From Chloracidobacterium sp. (GTDB taxonomy: Bacteria > Acidobacteriota > Blastocatellia > Pyrinomonadales > Pyrinomonadaceae): DNA of 64,000 nucleotides. Position 1 is the stretch's first letter. Each line of letters starts with the position of its first letter. A program made the position numbers and the translations under genes. The DNA lies in assembly GCA_016712045.1 (NCBI GenBank), contig JADJRV010000021.1, positions 1 through 64,000 on the forward strand. Reading direction: 5' to 3'. Positions 36,717-46,545 of the stretch are shown here, one piece after another. Below the pieces are notes generated by a model. It made no database searches, was not told where the DNA came from, and worked only from the letters and a program-made list of their open reading frames with translations.

Positions 36717-37084
36717 TGATTTAATAATCTCCTTTTTCGACTGTGTGATGGGCGCGAGACGCAGTTCTAGCGATTCGAGAGTCGGTGGGAATCTCAAAAT
36801 GCAAAAATGACTTACAGGAACGAACTGTCTCCCGGATGGACGCAAAAATACACGTCACTAGCGAGTTCAAGAACCTAGTCTGCGGATCGTAAATTGTGGG
36901 GGAATGCTGTGGGTGGGTGATGCAAAACTGCTTCACCGTAAATAAGATTATTACAGCCGCAGAACATTGTCAACAAGTTTTAACACTATTGACTGATTTA
37001 ATTTCATACGGACTGTTTTTGCCGGTCAGGGTGTTACAATAACCCAAAGTGGTTGGTTAAATCTTTATTTTATAAGAGGAAAGT
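36717..37084. other. Divergent intergenic region between the fibre operon and ybaB
   Basis: This 368-base gap holds the 5' regions of both divergent transcripts. I see no protein with codon support on either strand. TACAAT at 37035-37040 may be a -10 box for ybaB, but no good -35 is at the proper distance. The right part (36940-37030) is A+T-rich. Confidence 0.5.
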
Positions 37085-37363
37085 ATGAAATTACCGGGTG
37101 GTATGGATATAAACGCGATGATGCAGCAGGCTCAACAGATGCAGGAGCAGATGGGCCGTCAGATGAAAGAATTGGTGGTCGATGCGGCCGCGGGCGGTGG
37201 AGCAGTGGCGGTAAAGATGCGTGGCGATTTTGAGGTCATCAGCCTCACGATCTCACCCGATCTCGTCAAAGACGGCGATGTCGAAATGCTCCAAGATCTG
37301 ACGGTTGCGGCACTAAACGAAGCCCGCCGCAAGGTCGAGGAATCGCTCAAAGGGCAGAAATAA
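37085..37363 (+). CDS. ybaB: YbaB/EbfC nucleoid-associated protein
   Basis: 92 residues, a small dimeric DNA-binding protein. MMQQAQQMQEQMGRQMKEL is the long N-terminal helix and VAVKMRGDFEVISLTISPDL the central sheet. The family is nearly always encoded between dnaX and recR and may help RecR-related repair or transcription. Here recR follows after 97 bases with a heptamer repeat between them; dnaX is not present upstream. An AGAGG box precedes the start. Confidence 0.92.
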   Translation: MKLPGGMDINAMMQQAQQMQEQMGRQMKELVVDAAAGGGAVAVKMRGDFEVISLTISPDLVKDGDVEMLQDLTVAALNEARRKVEESLKGQK

Positions 37364-37429
37364 TTAAAGTCTCGTGTCTCTTGGCGAAGCAAACCGGGAC
37401 TTAACGGCACGCGGTAAGAAACGATAACT

Positions 37430-37457
37430 CCGCACTCCGCATTTCGCACTCCGCACT
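37430..37457. repeat. Heptamer tandem repeat (CCGCACT type)
   Basis: Four 7-base units: CCGCACT, CCGCATT, TCGCACT, CCGCACT, ending three bases before the recR start codon, so the repeat occupies the ribosome-site region of recR. Confidence 0.78.
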
Positions 37458-37460
37458 TGT

Positions 37461-38075
37461 ATGCTTGATTACTCCGAGCCCGTCGCTAAGCTGATCGACG
37501 AATTTAAACGCCTGCCGGGGATCGGCGGCAAGTCAGCCCAACGGCTGGCTTTTTATGTGCTGCGCCGCCCTCTGGCCGAGGTCGAGCAGTTTGCGAGCTC
37601 TTTGCTAGAGGTAAAAGCCAAGATCGTCTTTTGCACGGTCTGTAATAACCTGACCGACGTCAACCCCTGTCTATACTGCACCGACCCAAAACGCGACCGT
37701 TCGATCATCTGCGTTGTCGAGGAGCCGTACAACCTAGTCGCCGTCGAAAAGACGCGTTCGTATCGCGGGCTTTATCACATACTGCACGGCACTCTGTCGC
37801 CAATGCGCGGCATCGGGCCGGACGAACTGATGCTCGCGAATCTGCTGCCCAGATTGCGTCCCGAAAATAACGAGGGTGTCGAGATCAAAGAACTGATCGT
37901 CGCGACCAACCCAAATACCGAAGGCGAGGCAACAGCGAACTACATCGCCCGCCTGCTCAAACCGCTTGGCCTATTAGTAACGAGAATTGCGATGGGAATG
38001 CCCGTCGGGGCAGACCTCGAATTTGTCGATGAAGTGACAATGGACAAAGCTCTTACCAATCGTCACGCTATTTAA
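37461..38075 (+). CDS. recR: Recombination mediator RecR
   Basis: 204 residues. Works with RecF/RecO to load RecA at gaps. The helix-hairpin-helix [20 protein letters not shown], the zinc finger C58-x2-C61-x8-C70-x2-C73, and the Toprim domain with [14 protein letters not shown] and [19 protein letters not shown] are all present, followed by the C-terminal [15 protein letters not shown]. Full length for the family. It lacks a clear Shine-Dalgarno because the repeat at 37430 occupies that place. A strong terminator follows. Confidence 0.95.
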   Translation: MLDYSEPVAKLIDEFKRLPGIGGKSAQRLAFYVLRRPLAEVEQFASSLLEVKAKIVFCTVCNNLTDVNPCLYCTDPKRDRSIICVVEEPYNLVAVEKTRSYRGLYHILHGTLSPMRGIGPDELMLANLLPRLRPENNEGVEIKELIVATNPNTEGEATANYIARLLKPLGLLVTRIAMGMPVGADLEFVDEVTMDKALTNRHAI

Positions 38076-38096
38076 AAGTTCAAAGTTCAAAGCGAA
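38076..38096. repeat. Heptamer tandem repeat (AAGTTCA type)
   Basis: Three 7-base units: AAGTTCA, AAGTTCA, AAGCGAA, beginning directly after the recR stop and running into the terminator stem. Confidence 0.6.
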
Positions 38097-38128
38097 AAGC
38101 CCAAGGTCAGTGACCTTGGGCTTTTGCT
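38095..38128 (+). terminator. Intrinsic terminator of recR
   Basis: Bases 38095-38109 and 38111-38125 are a perfect 15-bp inverted repeat around one base, GC-rich in the middle and followed by T-rich sequence. It is the strongest terminator on this strand. It also lies just beyond the convergent PyrE-like gene and may serve both sides. Confidence 0.9.
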
Positions 38129-38148
38129 TTTAGCTTTAACTCAAAAAA

Positions 38149-38775
38149 TTAGAACCGAACAGTTTCGGTTTCGGCCGTCGAATCGGTGTGCGTTGATTTC
38201 CACTCGTCTTCGGTTCCGTAAAAATTAACATCAAATTTCAACAGACTCTTTGCGGGGATGCCGTTAAATTCCTGTGGGGCGTCTTCGAAAGCCGCGATGG
38301 TTCCGATGCCGATCACTTCAGAGCCGGCTGCCTGGACGATCTCGATAGTTTCGTTGATCGCCTTGCCTGAGCGGTTGATGTCGTCGACGATGATCGCCGG
38401 GTAGAGTTCGTAGTCCGACATGTATTGGCGAAACTGCCGTTTGCCGTCTTCCATCTCGGCCCACGATATCTGCTGAGCGCTGAGGGCTTCGCGGACGCCA
38501 AAGGCGACCATGATACCGCCCGGGCTGGGGCTTATGATTGAAACTTTTGGCAGATGGCTGGCTATCGTCTTTTCCATTCTGAACAGGCGGCTCAGGCCGA
38601 CAGCTAGTATGCGGGCGTTGTCGTAATGGCGAAACGCGAGCGGCATCTGAAAGTAATGCGAGGCATGTTTGCCGTTCGGGTAAATAAAATGGCCTTTGCG
38701 GTACGCTCCGGTCTTGGTGAGGATGTCCATCACCTTTTCGGGCGACGGAACCAGGTCGATCTGGTTTTCGGTCAT
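38149..38775 (-). CDS. Orotate phosphoribosyltransferase-like PRTase
   Basis: 208 residues, a type I phosphoribosyltransferase. KTGAYRKGHFIYPNGKHASH matches the OPRTase N-terminus and YPAIIVDDINRSGKAINETI is the PRPP-binding loop. SIISPSPGGIMVAFGVREAL is the PPi loop region; in true PyrE this part has a catalytic Lys-rich segment that is less evident here. It may be an orotate phosphoribosyltransferase or a paralogue with another base. The start ATG 38775 has an AAAGGAG box. The Nudix gene lies upstream on the same strand, 72 bases away. Confidence 0.75.
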   Translation of the reverse strand: MTENQIDLVPSPEKVMDILTKTGAYRKGHFIYPNGKHASHYFQMPLAFRHYDNARILAVGLSRLFRMEKTIASHLPKVSIISPSPGGIMVAFGVREALSAQQISWAEMEDGKRQFRQYMSDYELYPAIIVDDINRSGKAINETIEIVQAAGSEVIGIGTIAAFEDAPQEFNGIPAKSLLKFDVNFYGTEDEWKSTHTDSTAETETVRF

Positions 38776-38847
38776 GAAAGTTTCTCCTTTAACTAAATTG
38801 CAATTATACAACCGCACGGCAACTCGGGCAAAAAGCCGTCGATTTTT

Positions 38848-39302
38848 TTAATCTTCGTGCCCCAGCACACGGCGGATCATAAATTGCTGGTCGAGAGCCA
38901 TCTCCGGCGGCAGTTCGTCCGGCCCGAACCACGCCAACTCCGTGATCTCGCGGCTGCCGACCTTGGCGTCGCCGTGCCCTTTGCGGTAAACATTACCTCG
39001 ATATGCCGTTTGAATGTGCGGACGCGGTATAGCTGGACGTCATGCACATCGATGCCGGTTTCCTCGCGGACCTCGCGGCGAAACGCGGCCTCGGACTGTT
39101 CGCCAAACTCCAGAAAGCCACCAGGTACGCCCCAGCCCGATGCGGGCCGCAGCACGTGATTTGCGAGCAGCACCTTGCCGTCCTCATTCACAATGATCCC
39201 GGCCGCCGAAGCGGTAAACGTCACCTGCATCCGGCGGGCGACAAAAGTGCGGGCCGATTTGGGCAGCTTTTTCCACAGTTTTCCGACGAGGTTTATGATC
39301 AT
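38848..39302 (-). CDS. Nudix hydrolase (frameshifted)
   Basis: About 151 codons. The Nudix box GGFLEFGEQSEAAFRREVREETGID (residues about 65-89, pattern Gx5Ex7REUxEExGU) is complete, so it should hydrolyse a nucleoside diphosphate linked to another group. The start MIINLVGKLWKKLPKS at 39302 adds a basic helix. An indel near 38975 shifts the end, which in the next frame reads ITELAWFGPDELPPEMALDQ and FMIRRVLGHED. The substrate is unknown. Confidence 0.82.
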
Positions 39303-39481
39303 CTCAAATAAAAGAGAGGATATCTGAGGTAAGTGCCCGCACGAAGTAAAGGGCGTTACCGACCATCCCCTGAAGGGACGCATAACGTGTTGACCCTTAC
39401 TTCGGGTCGGGCTTGCTGCCCTATCGTGGATTCACTTTTCACTGCTTCGGGTTGTTAGGTGGACAAAGTGGACCAAGAATT
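39303..39481. other. Intergenic region with repeated CTTCGGG motifs
   Basis: No coding frame with support is seen in this gap. CTTCGGG occurs twice (around 39399 and 39445) and GGGCTTGCTGCCC-like sequence lies between, so short hairpins are possible. I cannot assign it to a known RNA family. Confidence 0.35.
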
Positions 39482-39826
39482 TTACCGGCGTCTGACGAGC
39501 GGCTTTTCGTATGCTTTGCGGGCGTTGAGTGTTACGGAATTTAAGACAATTCGTCCGCGTGAACCGGTAACATCCGGGTCGGCGTAGTCGTAATCAAACG
39601 AGTATGTAAAATGTCCGGCCGACAGTTTTTTGCAAAGATCATCACCGAGGTGAAATGAAAAAGCGTCGGCGTAATGGCCGAGACACTGATCGACGTGGCC
39701 GAGCAGTTCGGGTTCTTCGCCGGCGAGATATACCGGCACCTCTGCGGCTTCGGCGATCGCATCGCAGCGGGTATAGAGGTCGCCTAGTACGTGGCGGCGC
39801 GAAATGGAAAGCGGACTATATGTCAT
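39482..39826 (-). CDS. Conserved hypothetical protein
   Basis: 114 residues, no signal or membrane segment. Acidic and rich in Asp/Tyr (SFDYDYADPDVTGSRGRIVL), with a helical first half (HVLGDLYTRCDAIAEAAEVP). It ends in a basic tail KAYEKPLVRRR. I do not recognise a family. Codon use resembles its neighbours and the frame is uninterrupted, which supports a real gene. Confidence 0.5.
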   Translation of the reverse strand: MTYSPLSISRRHVLGDLYTRCDAIAEAAEVPVYLAGEEPELLGHVDQCLGHYADAFSFHLGDDLCKKLSAGHFTYSFDYDYADPDVTGSRGRIVLNSVTLNARKAYEKPLVRRR

Positions 39827-39861
39827 AAACAGATTTTAACACAGAAATGTCGAGCCAAATT

Positions 39862-39899
39862 AAAAAAGATGCCCTGTCGCTGTTACACGATAGGGCATC
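39862..39899 (-). terminator. Intrinsic terminator of the RRM gene
   Basis: On the minus strand, twenty bases after the RRM stop, a 12-bp stem with one mismatch (39868-39879 with 39888-39899) is followed by a run of six T. A typical terminator. Confidence 0.88.
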
Positions 39900-39918
39900 C
39901 CTTTAATTATTTAACTAA

Positions 39919-40284
39919 TTACCAGCTGCGTCCGCCGTAGCCGCCACCGCCGCCGCTGCGATTGCCGCCGCCGCTGCCGCCGCGACCACCACCGCCGCCG
40001 CCGTATCCACCACGTCCGCCACCACCACCGCCGCTGCGGTTTTCTTGTGGTTTAGCTTCGTTGACTTTCAACGTGCGGCCATCGACTTCCTTGCCGTTCA
40101 ATTCGGCAATAGCCTTGTCACCGTCTTCGCTGTTTGCCATTTCGACAAAGCCAAATCCGCGTGAGCGGCCTGTTTCGCGATCTTCGATGATGTTTGCTGA
40201 TTCGACAGCGCCGACTGCGCCAAAGAGGTCATTAAGGTCCTGGTTCGTTGTCTGAAAAGACAAATTTCCTACGTATATTTTCAT
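39919..40284 (-). CDS. RRM-domain RNA-binding protein with Gly/Arg-rich tail
   Basis: 121 residues. Residues 1-80 are one RNA-recognition motif: RNP2 IYVGNLSFQ and RNP1 SRGFGFVEM with its aromatic residues. The tail is RGG-box-like: Gly runs interspersed with Arg, Tyr and Ser, which can bind RNA and drive condensation. Similar proteins in cyanobacteria and other phyla are often cold-induced. It stands alone between two terminators with a leader of more than 100 bases, as expected for a post-transcriptionally regulated gene. Confidence 0.92.
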   Translation of the reverse strand: MKIYVGNLSFQTTNQDLNDLFGAVGAVESANIIEDRETGRSRGFGFVEMANSEDGDKAIAELNGKEVDGRTLKVNEAKPQENRSGGGGGGRGGYGGGGGGRGGSGGGNRSGGGGGYGGRSW

Positions 40285-40434
40285 TATATTTTCCTTTCCC
40301 GCTTAGGGAATTGCTAAAGAAGTGTTGCGAATGCTGGCTGTGTTCTTTACCAAAAGCGGAAAGGGTGCCGGTCGCGGATACTCAAAAAAACTCAAGAGCT
40401 ACTTCTATTTTACTTATCAAAGGCCTGCTCTCAA
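40285..40434 (-). promoter_or_regulatory. Promoter and leader of the RRM gene
   Basis: TTGAGA (40429-40434) and TAAAAT (40407-40412) with 16-base spacing form a fair promoter on the minus strand. It would give a leader of about 115 bases before the start codon 40284. Long leaders are common for cold-shock-type mRNAs. Small frames on the plus strand of this region lack support. The stretch 40435-40540 shows no feature. Confidence 0.38.
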
Positions 40435-40542
40435 ACTTATCCAAAAACCGTTAAAGACGAAGCGCGTGTCCCAGAGGCTCACGCTAAGAGAAGGATCAAC
40501 TCGATTAGGATGACACCTCCGCAATAGAAAAGCAACTTAAAA

Positions 40543-40570
40543 ATGGGGACAATCCAAAGATCGTCCCCAT
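40543..40570 (-). terminator. Intrinsic terminator of the M4 protease gene
   Basis: Perfect 8-bp GC-rich stem (40543-40550 with 40563-40570) followed on the minus strand by TTTTAAG, 26 bases after the protease stop. Confidence 0.82.
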
Positions 40571-40595
40571 CAAATAATCCGGCGAAATGCCCGAT

Positions 40596-42733
40596 CTATT
40601 TAAGCGAAGCGTCATCCACGCGGAAGGTTGACGTTATTGAGCTGTCCATCGTCGAGCGGAATTGGACCCGGACGGTCTGGCCGCGGTAGGCGGCTAGGCT
40701 AAACGATTTTTGCGAATACGTCGATGCGGACGCCACTTTGTTGAGGTTGCTGTATGTTGCAAGCGTTGTCAGCAAGGTGCCGCTGGTATTGCGGACCTCG
40801 ACAAAGAGCTTGTCGTAAGCGGTAGTCGTGGTGGTCTCGCTCGATGTGACGTTGAGCCAGAAAGTCAGGTTCGCCGTCGCTGCCGCCGGGATCGTGACCG
40901 TCTGATAAGACTGGCCGCTGACGCTGTTATTGACGCCGAAATAGATGTAGCCGGTACCGCCGTGAGGGCTTGCGCCGCTTGCGGTGTAGAAATAACCGGT
41001 TCCGGATCCGACCCAAGGGCTGGCACTCGTTTCAAATCCACCATTGGTTAGCAGTTCTGTCCCGGTTGGCGTTGGCGTAGGCGTTGGGGTCGGTGTACTG
41101 CCGCCCGGGCAAGCTCCGACACCGACTGCACACCAGCCGGTCGCTACCGAATTGTACTGAGCACTCGATGCACCAAAAGGTCGGTCGCAGCATTAAGCGT
41201 CGCCGTTCTTGCACCTGCAAAATTGGTGCTGGCGGTCATATAGGTCGTCAGGGCACGGTAAAAGATCTTTGCCGCGTCCGTGCCGCCGATGCCGGTTACC
41301 GCAACGCCGCTGACGCGGTTTGTGCCGCCGTTCGCGATGAGATAAAAGGCGTGATTCGAAATGCTCGAATTGGTGTGAACGCCGCACTGGTCATTGGCAT
41401 TCGACGCGGTGCAGGTTCCCTGATAGAGCCTAAGCGTGTAGTGGTCGGGGTCGCCGACCGCATTTGGATTGTCCATACGGCGGAGAGCGTCACCGGCTGT
41501 GCCGGGCGTGTAAGCGTCTTCGCCGATCTTCCAAGTGTCGCCTGAGACAACACCGCCGTCGGCGTAAAGCTCGACCATCGAGCCCATGATGTCGGACCAA
41601 GACTCATTAAGTGCACCCGATTCTTTGGCGTAGGTCAGGTTGGCGGTGCGTTCGGTGACGCCGTGGGTCATTTCGTGGCCGCAGATATCGATCGTCGTCA
41701 GCGGCGTAAACGTCGTGCCATTGCCGTCGCCGTAGGTCATCATGTTCTGATACCAAAAGGCGTTGTTGTAATTGCTACCAAAATGCACACGCGAAGCAAC
41801 GATGCTCACGCCGTTTGATATGGCGGTCGTCGTGCCGGGGCCGTAGTTGCCGTCGATGCCGTTGCGGCCGTGGACGGTCTGGTAATAATCAAATGTTTTT
41901 GCCGCACCATAATGTGCATCGACACCGGCACGGGCATTGGTCGCCGTCCAGTTGTCGTCGGCGTCGGTGTAACGCGACTGCGTGCCGCCGGTACCGGTCG
42001 AGGTGTTGCCGGTGTTGTTCATGTTAAAGGTGCCCTGGCGGCGGGTCGTGTCTTCCATGTAAAAGTTCGCCCCCGACTGGCTCGTGCTGATCGCAACCGT
42101 GCCGCTGTAAAGCGACGAACCGCTGCCGGTCATCAGATTGTCATAGCCATCTACGCGTGTCCCCGTGTGGGCATCGACAAATACAACCGGAACGGACGTG
42201 CCGCGTGAACCGTCAAGCCTAGGTGTTTCGACGCGATAGACGAGATGGTCGCGATCCTCGCCGCGATAGATGAAAAGCCCGATCGTCGGGGTGTCGGTGA
42301 GTCTCGCCTTGCCGGTGTACATACCGATCGCCAGACCGAGAGCTTCTTTCTCACCAAAATTTGGCGTCGTGTTTATCGCAATATTGTCTGCAAGAGCGTC
42401 GGTCATACCTTTTACAGAGCCGTCCGCTGCAATGTGGACTATCGCCTCGCCTTCCCACACGGGGACGCCGCCGATGCGTTGGCGAACGTGCGTGTGAGCG
42501 GTTTTGAGGCCGTCGATCTCGACACGCTTGATCTCAAAATCGTCTGCGTTACCGATGGCACGCTCTGCCGCGCGGCCCCGCAAAAAGTCGAGACTTATCT
42601 GCTTTGCCATTTCACGCTCGTCTTGCGAGCCCGTATTAAAAACCGCCTTGTTAGCCGCGGCACGTTTTGAAACAACGCCAAAAGCAACCAATGCGACCAC
42701 GATCACTGCTAAAACACCTAGGATTTTTTTCAC
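40596..42733 (-). CDS. Secreted M4 (thermolysin-like) metalloprotease with C-terminal beta domain (frameshifted)
   Basis: Start GTG 42733 with a GAGGAG box. A signal/anchor helix (ILGVLAVIVVALVAFGVVS) is followed by an inhibitory propeptide (FTP/PepSY region to about residue 200). The catalytic domain has zinc site DICGHEMTHGVTERTANL, third ligand ESGALNESWSDIMGSM, and GVHTNSSISNHAFYLI. An indel near 41168 shifts the end. The next frame completes ATDLFGASSAQYNSVATGW, a PTPTPTPT linker, and a 150-residue beta-sandwich starting LLTNGGFETSASPWVGSG, probably substrate binding. The end is DDASLK at 40596. It is a general extracellular protease. Confidence 0.9.
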
Positions 42734-43075
42734 TGTGGTAGATCTCCTCGAAAGCTAAAATATGAACAAGCCGTGAACGGTTTGATGGAGGGCATCGGAA
42801 AAACCGGAACGGCGACAACGTTGGATTATTAAATGTAACTAAAAACCACCGAAATGCGGGTGATGGGCAAACATTTTATCACCACTATATGTTGTGTCAA
42901 AGGGGAAATGGATAATGAGCTGATCGACTTTAACAACGGATGACATCGGACGGATTTCTGTTGAATCAAAAAGCGGTTTGGAGTAGAGTATTCGAAACAC
43001 ATCCAGCAAAAATTATTTGATAGCCGAACGAGTCGTTCCACATTCAACTTCGGCAAACGATCAGGGAGAGACCGC
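42734..43075. other. Divergent intergenic region between protease and repeat protein
   Basis: This 342-base gap contains both 5' leaders. GGGAGAG five bases before 43076 is the ribosome site of the plus-strand gene. I see no small gene or strong hairpin in it, and no clear promoter. Confidence 0.45.
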
Positions 43076-44763
43076 ATGAATAACATGAGTATGAAGGCCG
43101 TATTGTCCGTCGGAGCAATGTTTGTACTGCCGCTGTTTGTCCTGTTATTTGCTTCGGCAAATACGCAGGCGCAGGCACCGGCGAATTCGACATTCTGCGC
43201 GAACGATTTTCAGCCCTGCAACTTCGACGGGAACCGCGAGGTGATCTACGGAGCGAACGGCATTTTCGTGCGAAAAGTTATCAAGGGCGGGTCGGTTTGT
43301 CTGCCGGATACCTTCGGCGTCCCTGATCCGGTGCCGAATGTGCTCAAGAGTTGCTTCGTCGTTAATTCGACGGCGAAGGTTGTTCGGGACACTACTACCA
43401 ACGTTCAACCACCGGTCGATAATGGAATGGTCACGCGGATAGTAACCATCCGGAACAAAAGCGGAATGTGGTTCGATGCTTACCTGCGGGATCGCGATAA
43501 TTACACAGCCGCCAACGACGCCGTGGCTTTGAAGGTATTTGCCGCAAATCGAGATATTTTGGTTGGTGAAACCAAAACCGTTGGCGAAAACATTCGTACG
43601 CCGGTGACTAAAGCTGTAGAGTTTTGGATCAGGGAATCAAACGATCCTGTACCGCTGTTCAAAGCCTCGCTGCCGTATGGAGCTGGAGCACCGACTACCT
43701 TTTGCTACGAGATCACCGGAACATATTTCGTCCCGACCGCAAAGGCGTGTGATAACGGACCAACGTATGAGTCCAGCTATATTGCATTCAGGAATGAAGC
43801 CGGTTTTAATTCGACCATGAGTTTGACGTATTACCCGACGGGCGGAGGCACAGTTAAAATTGCAAAGACCAGATCAACAACCCCCGGATATCAAACGAAA
43901 CTCTACCTACCCATGGATGCCGATACGGACAAGCACATGGTGCTCACGGTCAGAGCCGATGCCAGAGGCACGGACTATCTGACGAGGACGTTGGGCTCCA
44001 GGATTTCGACTCTGTCGGTACCACCTGTTACAAAGCTTGGGGCACGATCGCTACGCCTAAGGTAAGTCAGTGTGCCATCGATCCTAACGCCAGGAAGATC
44101 AAATTCTGGAACAACGCCGGATTTGCGGCGTCGCTGCATGTGACCTACTACGACAAAAACGCCACCGGCCAGGACGTTGCGAGGACGACGGACTCGAACA
44201 CCATCGAGCTGACGCAGACAGAGACGATCGCGGTCCCGATGGGAACCTCGACAAAGCCGATAACGGTGTCGATCAGCAAGGACGTGGGCGGCGCCAAAAC
44301 CAACTTTTACAGCGCACAGGTGCGGGCGGATTTCACGGGAGAGCTTTGTTACAAGGCCGAAGGCATTGTCTTTGCCCCGACAGCCTCGACCTGCGACAAC
44401 ACCGTCGGCGACACGACCGACCCAAACACGCGACAGATCCGATTCCAAAATGACTCGGGGTTTGACGCGTCGCTGATCGTCACCTACTTCGTCGACCAGA
44501 TGATAAACGGCGTCAAAGTCCCGATGGCAAAAACGCTCGCGACCGGCATGATCAACGGCCTCGGCGGCAAGTTTCGGCTAGTAACGATCCCAAAGAAAAC
44601 CTCCGCCGGGATGCCGATAACCATCGGTATTCTGGGCAGCACAACACTCAGGAATGACATATTCTCGACCACGCTCCCCGCTAACTTCGCCGCCAGCCCG
44701 CAGCCATGTTTCAAAGTATGGGGCACGGCTTTCGATCCGCAGGGCGGAAAGTGTGATCAGTAA
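43076..44763 (+). CDS. Secreted protein with four tandem Cys-pair repeats (frameshifted)
   Basis: About 562 codons, signal peptide FVLPLFVLLFASANTQAQA. After a Cys-containing N-terminal segment, four repeats of about 105-112 residues begin near residues 118, 236, 340 and 452. Each opens with a strand like IRFQNDSGFDASLIVTYF, KIKFWNNAGFAASLHVTYY or YIAFRNEAGFNSTMSLTYY. Each closes with a Cys pair, as in CYKAEGIVFAPTASTCDN. An indel near 44000 splits the frame inside repeat 2. No known family is recognised; the paired Cys suggest disulfide-bonded extracellular beta domains. Three other secreted-protein genes follow on the same strand. Confidence 0.62.
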
Positions 44764-44782
44764 AAAGGAATTACTTATAAAT

Positions 44783-45679
44783 ATGAAAAAGATAATTTCA
44801 GGCATTGTGTTGGGGTTCGTATTTGTCGGAGCTGCATCGGCGCAGGTTTTGCCGGTCAAGATCAAGAAGTTTCTTGACGACTATTACACGTCGAGCGAGA
44901 TGGGCAAGTGGCAGCAGGCTCCGGGAGCTTGCAGCGGCAGGAAATGGCTGCTGACCGGCGATTTTAACGACGACGGGCGGACGGATTACCTCGTGCGCAT
45001 TTTGGCAGGGCGAGGCATTGACCGCAGTCTGCACCTGATCGGATTTATTAACGAAAAGGGCGATTACACGCCCGATCCGTTTTTAGAGGAAGAATATACC
45101 GGCGACACCAGACGCACCGCGACCACGATCATTAAGAAAGGTTCGTCAATAAGTAGCACGTTGTTGGGCGAGGGCGAAGGCTCGACCCGGATGCTCACGA
45201 CCGACCTAGTCAATCAATACATCTGCGAGACTGACGCTGCAATCGTGTATTCGTATAAGGACGGCCAGTTTAAGAAATACGGTGATGGCGGCGGAAACGA
45301 GGTTTTGCCCGGCCCTCTGCCGCAGGTTTTTCCAACACCAAAGCCCACTCCGAAACCGACCGCGACGCCAATTATCAAAACGACACCGCGTCCGACGGAC
45401 AATCCTCCGGTCCAAACGCCTAGCTCTACTACGCTACCAAATATCGTCGGGTCGTACCGGATATACAAAGCCGACGGCAAGGTCGATGCTTCGGGCGGGA
45501 CGGTGGTGTACGAAAACGGCGTGTTGACATTTAAGATCTCAGACGGACGAGCATTTAGCACCGCGACAGCATTTGTAAAAGATGGCGTCATCTCGACCGG
45601 CTGGGGCCGCACCGCGATCGTTTCACCCGACGGACAAACGATCTTTTGGTCGGATAAGACACGGTGGGTTAGAAGATAG
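44783..45679 (+). CDS. Secreted protein with Pro/Thr linker
   Basis: 298 residues. Signal peptide KKIISGIVLGFVFVGAASAQ. Domain 1 (to about residue 170) contains LLTGDFNDDGRTDYLVRI, an FG-GAP/dockerin-like calcium loop. A linker of PTPKPTPKPTATPI type follows. Domain 2 (about residues 220-298) is beta-rich: GSYRIYKADGKVDASGGTVV and WGRTAIVSPDGQTIFWSD. I do not recognise a function. It begins 20 bases after the preceding repeat protein, with an AAGGA box at rather long spacing. Confidence 0.65.
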   Translation: MKKIISGIVLGFVFVGAASAQVLPVKIKKFLDDYYTSSEMGKWQQAPGACSGRKWLLTGDFNDDGRTDYLVRILAGRGIDRSLHLIGFINEKGDYTPDPFLEEEYTGDTRRTATTIIKKGSSISSTLLGEGEGSTRMLTTDLVNQYICETDAAIVYSYKDGQFKKYGDGGGNEVLPGPLPQVFPTPKPTPKPTATPIIKTTPRPTDNPPVQTPSSTTLPNIVGSYRIYKADGKVDASGGTVVYENGVLTFKISDGRAFSTATAFVKDGVISTGWGRTAIVSPDGQTIFWSDKTRWVRR

Positions 45680-45704
45680 GTAAATTTAGACAAGGGGTAT
45701 TTTT

Positions 45705-46525
45705 ATGGAAACCAAAAAAGTATTGATAAACGTTCTGAAATTTGTCTTGCCGGTGGTTGTCGTCCTGCTGATGCAGATGTCGGCGAGCGCTCAAAATTAC
45801 ACTCAAAATGAGCAGGATTGCTACAACCAGGTTCAGGGCAAGGTGGCCTATGACAAGGCTGGCAATAAGAAATGGTCCGAGGCGAATGTTCGCAATCTCT
45901 GCAAGGGCACAACCTATCCAGCCCGCACGATCGATTGCTTTAATTTGAGCATCGCAAACTACAACGACTGGAAACGCGGCATCAGCGAGTGTTCGCAAGC
46001 TACGCTCAATAACCCCGTTATTGATCCTGTAAAGGACAATACCCAGAACGAACAGGATTGTTACAACCTCGTTCAGGGCAAAGTAGCGTATGACAAGGCA
46101 GGCAACAAAAATTGGTCCGAGACAAATGTTCGCAGGCTGTGCAAGAACACTGCATATCCCGCCCGTACCATCGACTGTTTTAACTTGCGAATGGCAAATT
46201 ACGGCGACTGGAAACGGGGAGTTGATGAATGTTCAGCGGAGCTCAACGGGAAATGGATAGGTTATTCGGGCGACGGGAAATTAAGCAGTTATCGTTGGGA
46301 GATCGCCGGTTTGGCAAGCATTGACGCTATCGACCCCTCGAATGGAAAGATGGCGTATCGAGGACTACGCTCCGGAAATAATATCTCGACCACCTTTAAG
46401 GATCATACGGGAAATATCCTGTCGGGAAAATTTCAAACAACGGAACGAGGATCGACTGGTCAAACAATACGATCTGGATCAAAGACAACGGTAAACCGCC
46501 CGCCGCAACAGTGCCGGTCAAATAG
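45705..46525 (+). CDS. Secreted protein with duplicated Cys-rich domain (frameshifted)
   Basis: About 273 codons. Signal peptide LPVVVVLLMQMSASAQ. Two tandem domains of about 75 residues share NEQDCYN-x-VQGKVAYDKAG, WSE-x-NVR-x-LCK, YPARTIDCFNL and YxDWKRG-x-x-EC, four Cys each, so two disulfides per domain are likely. A third part starts ELNGKWIGYSGDGKLSSYRW. An indel near 46437 shifts it; the following frame reads ISNNGTRIDWSNNTIWIKDN, which is the natural end. This matches a pattern in secreted bacterial proteins of unknown function. It sits 25 bases after the previous gene, probably in one operon. Confidence 0.65.
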
Positions 46526-46545
46526 TGATCAAGGAGCCACGCATC

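Noticed and set aside
39950..40050. Tandem-repeat or CRISPR-like array suggested by GCCGCC/CCACCA runs
   Set aside because: It encodes the Gly-rich tail of the RRM protein. There are no regular spacers.
40248..40513. Two small plus-strand frames in the RRM leader
   Set aside because: No ribosome site, no family pattern and low-quality composition. The region is better explained as promoter and leader of the RRM gene.
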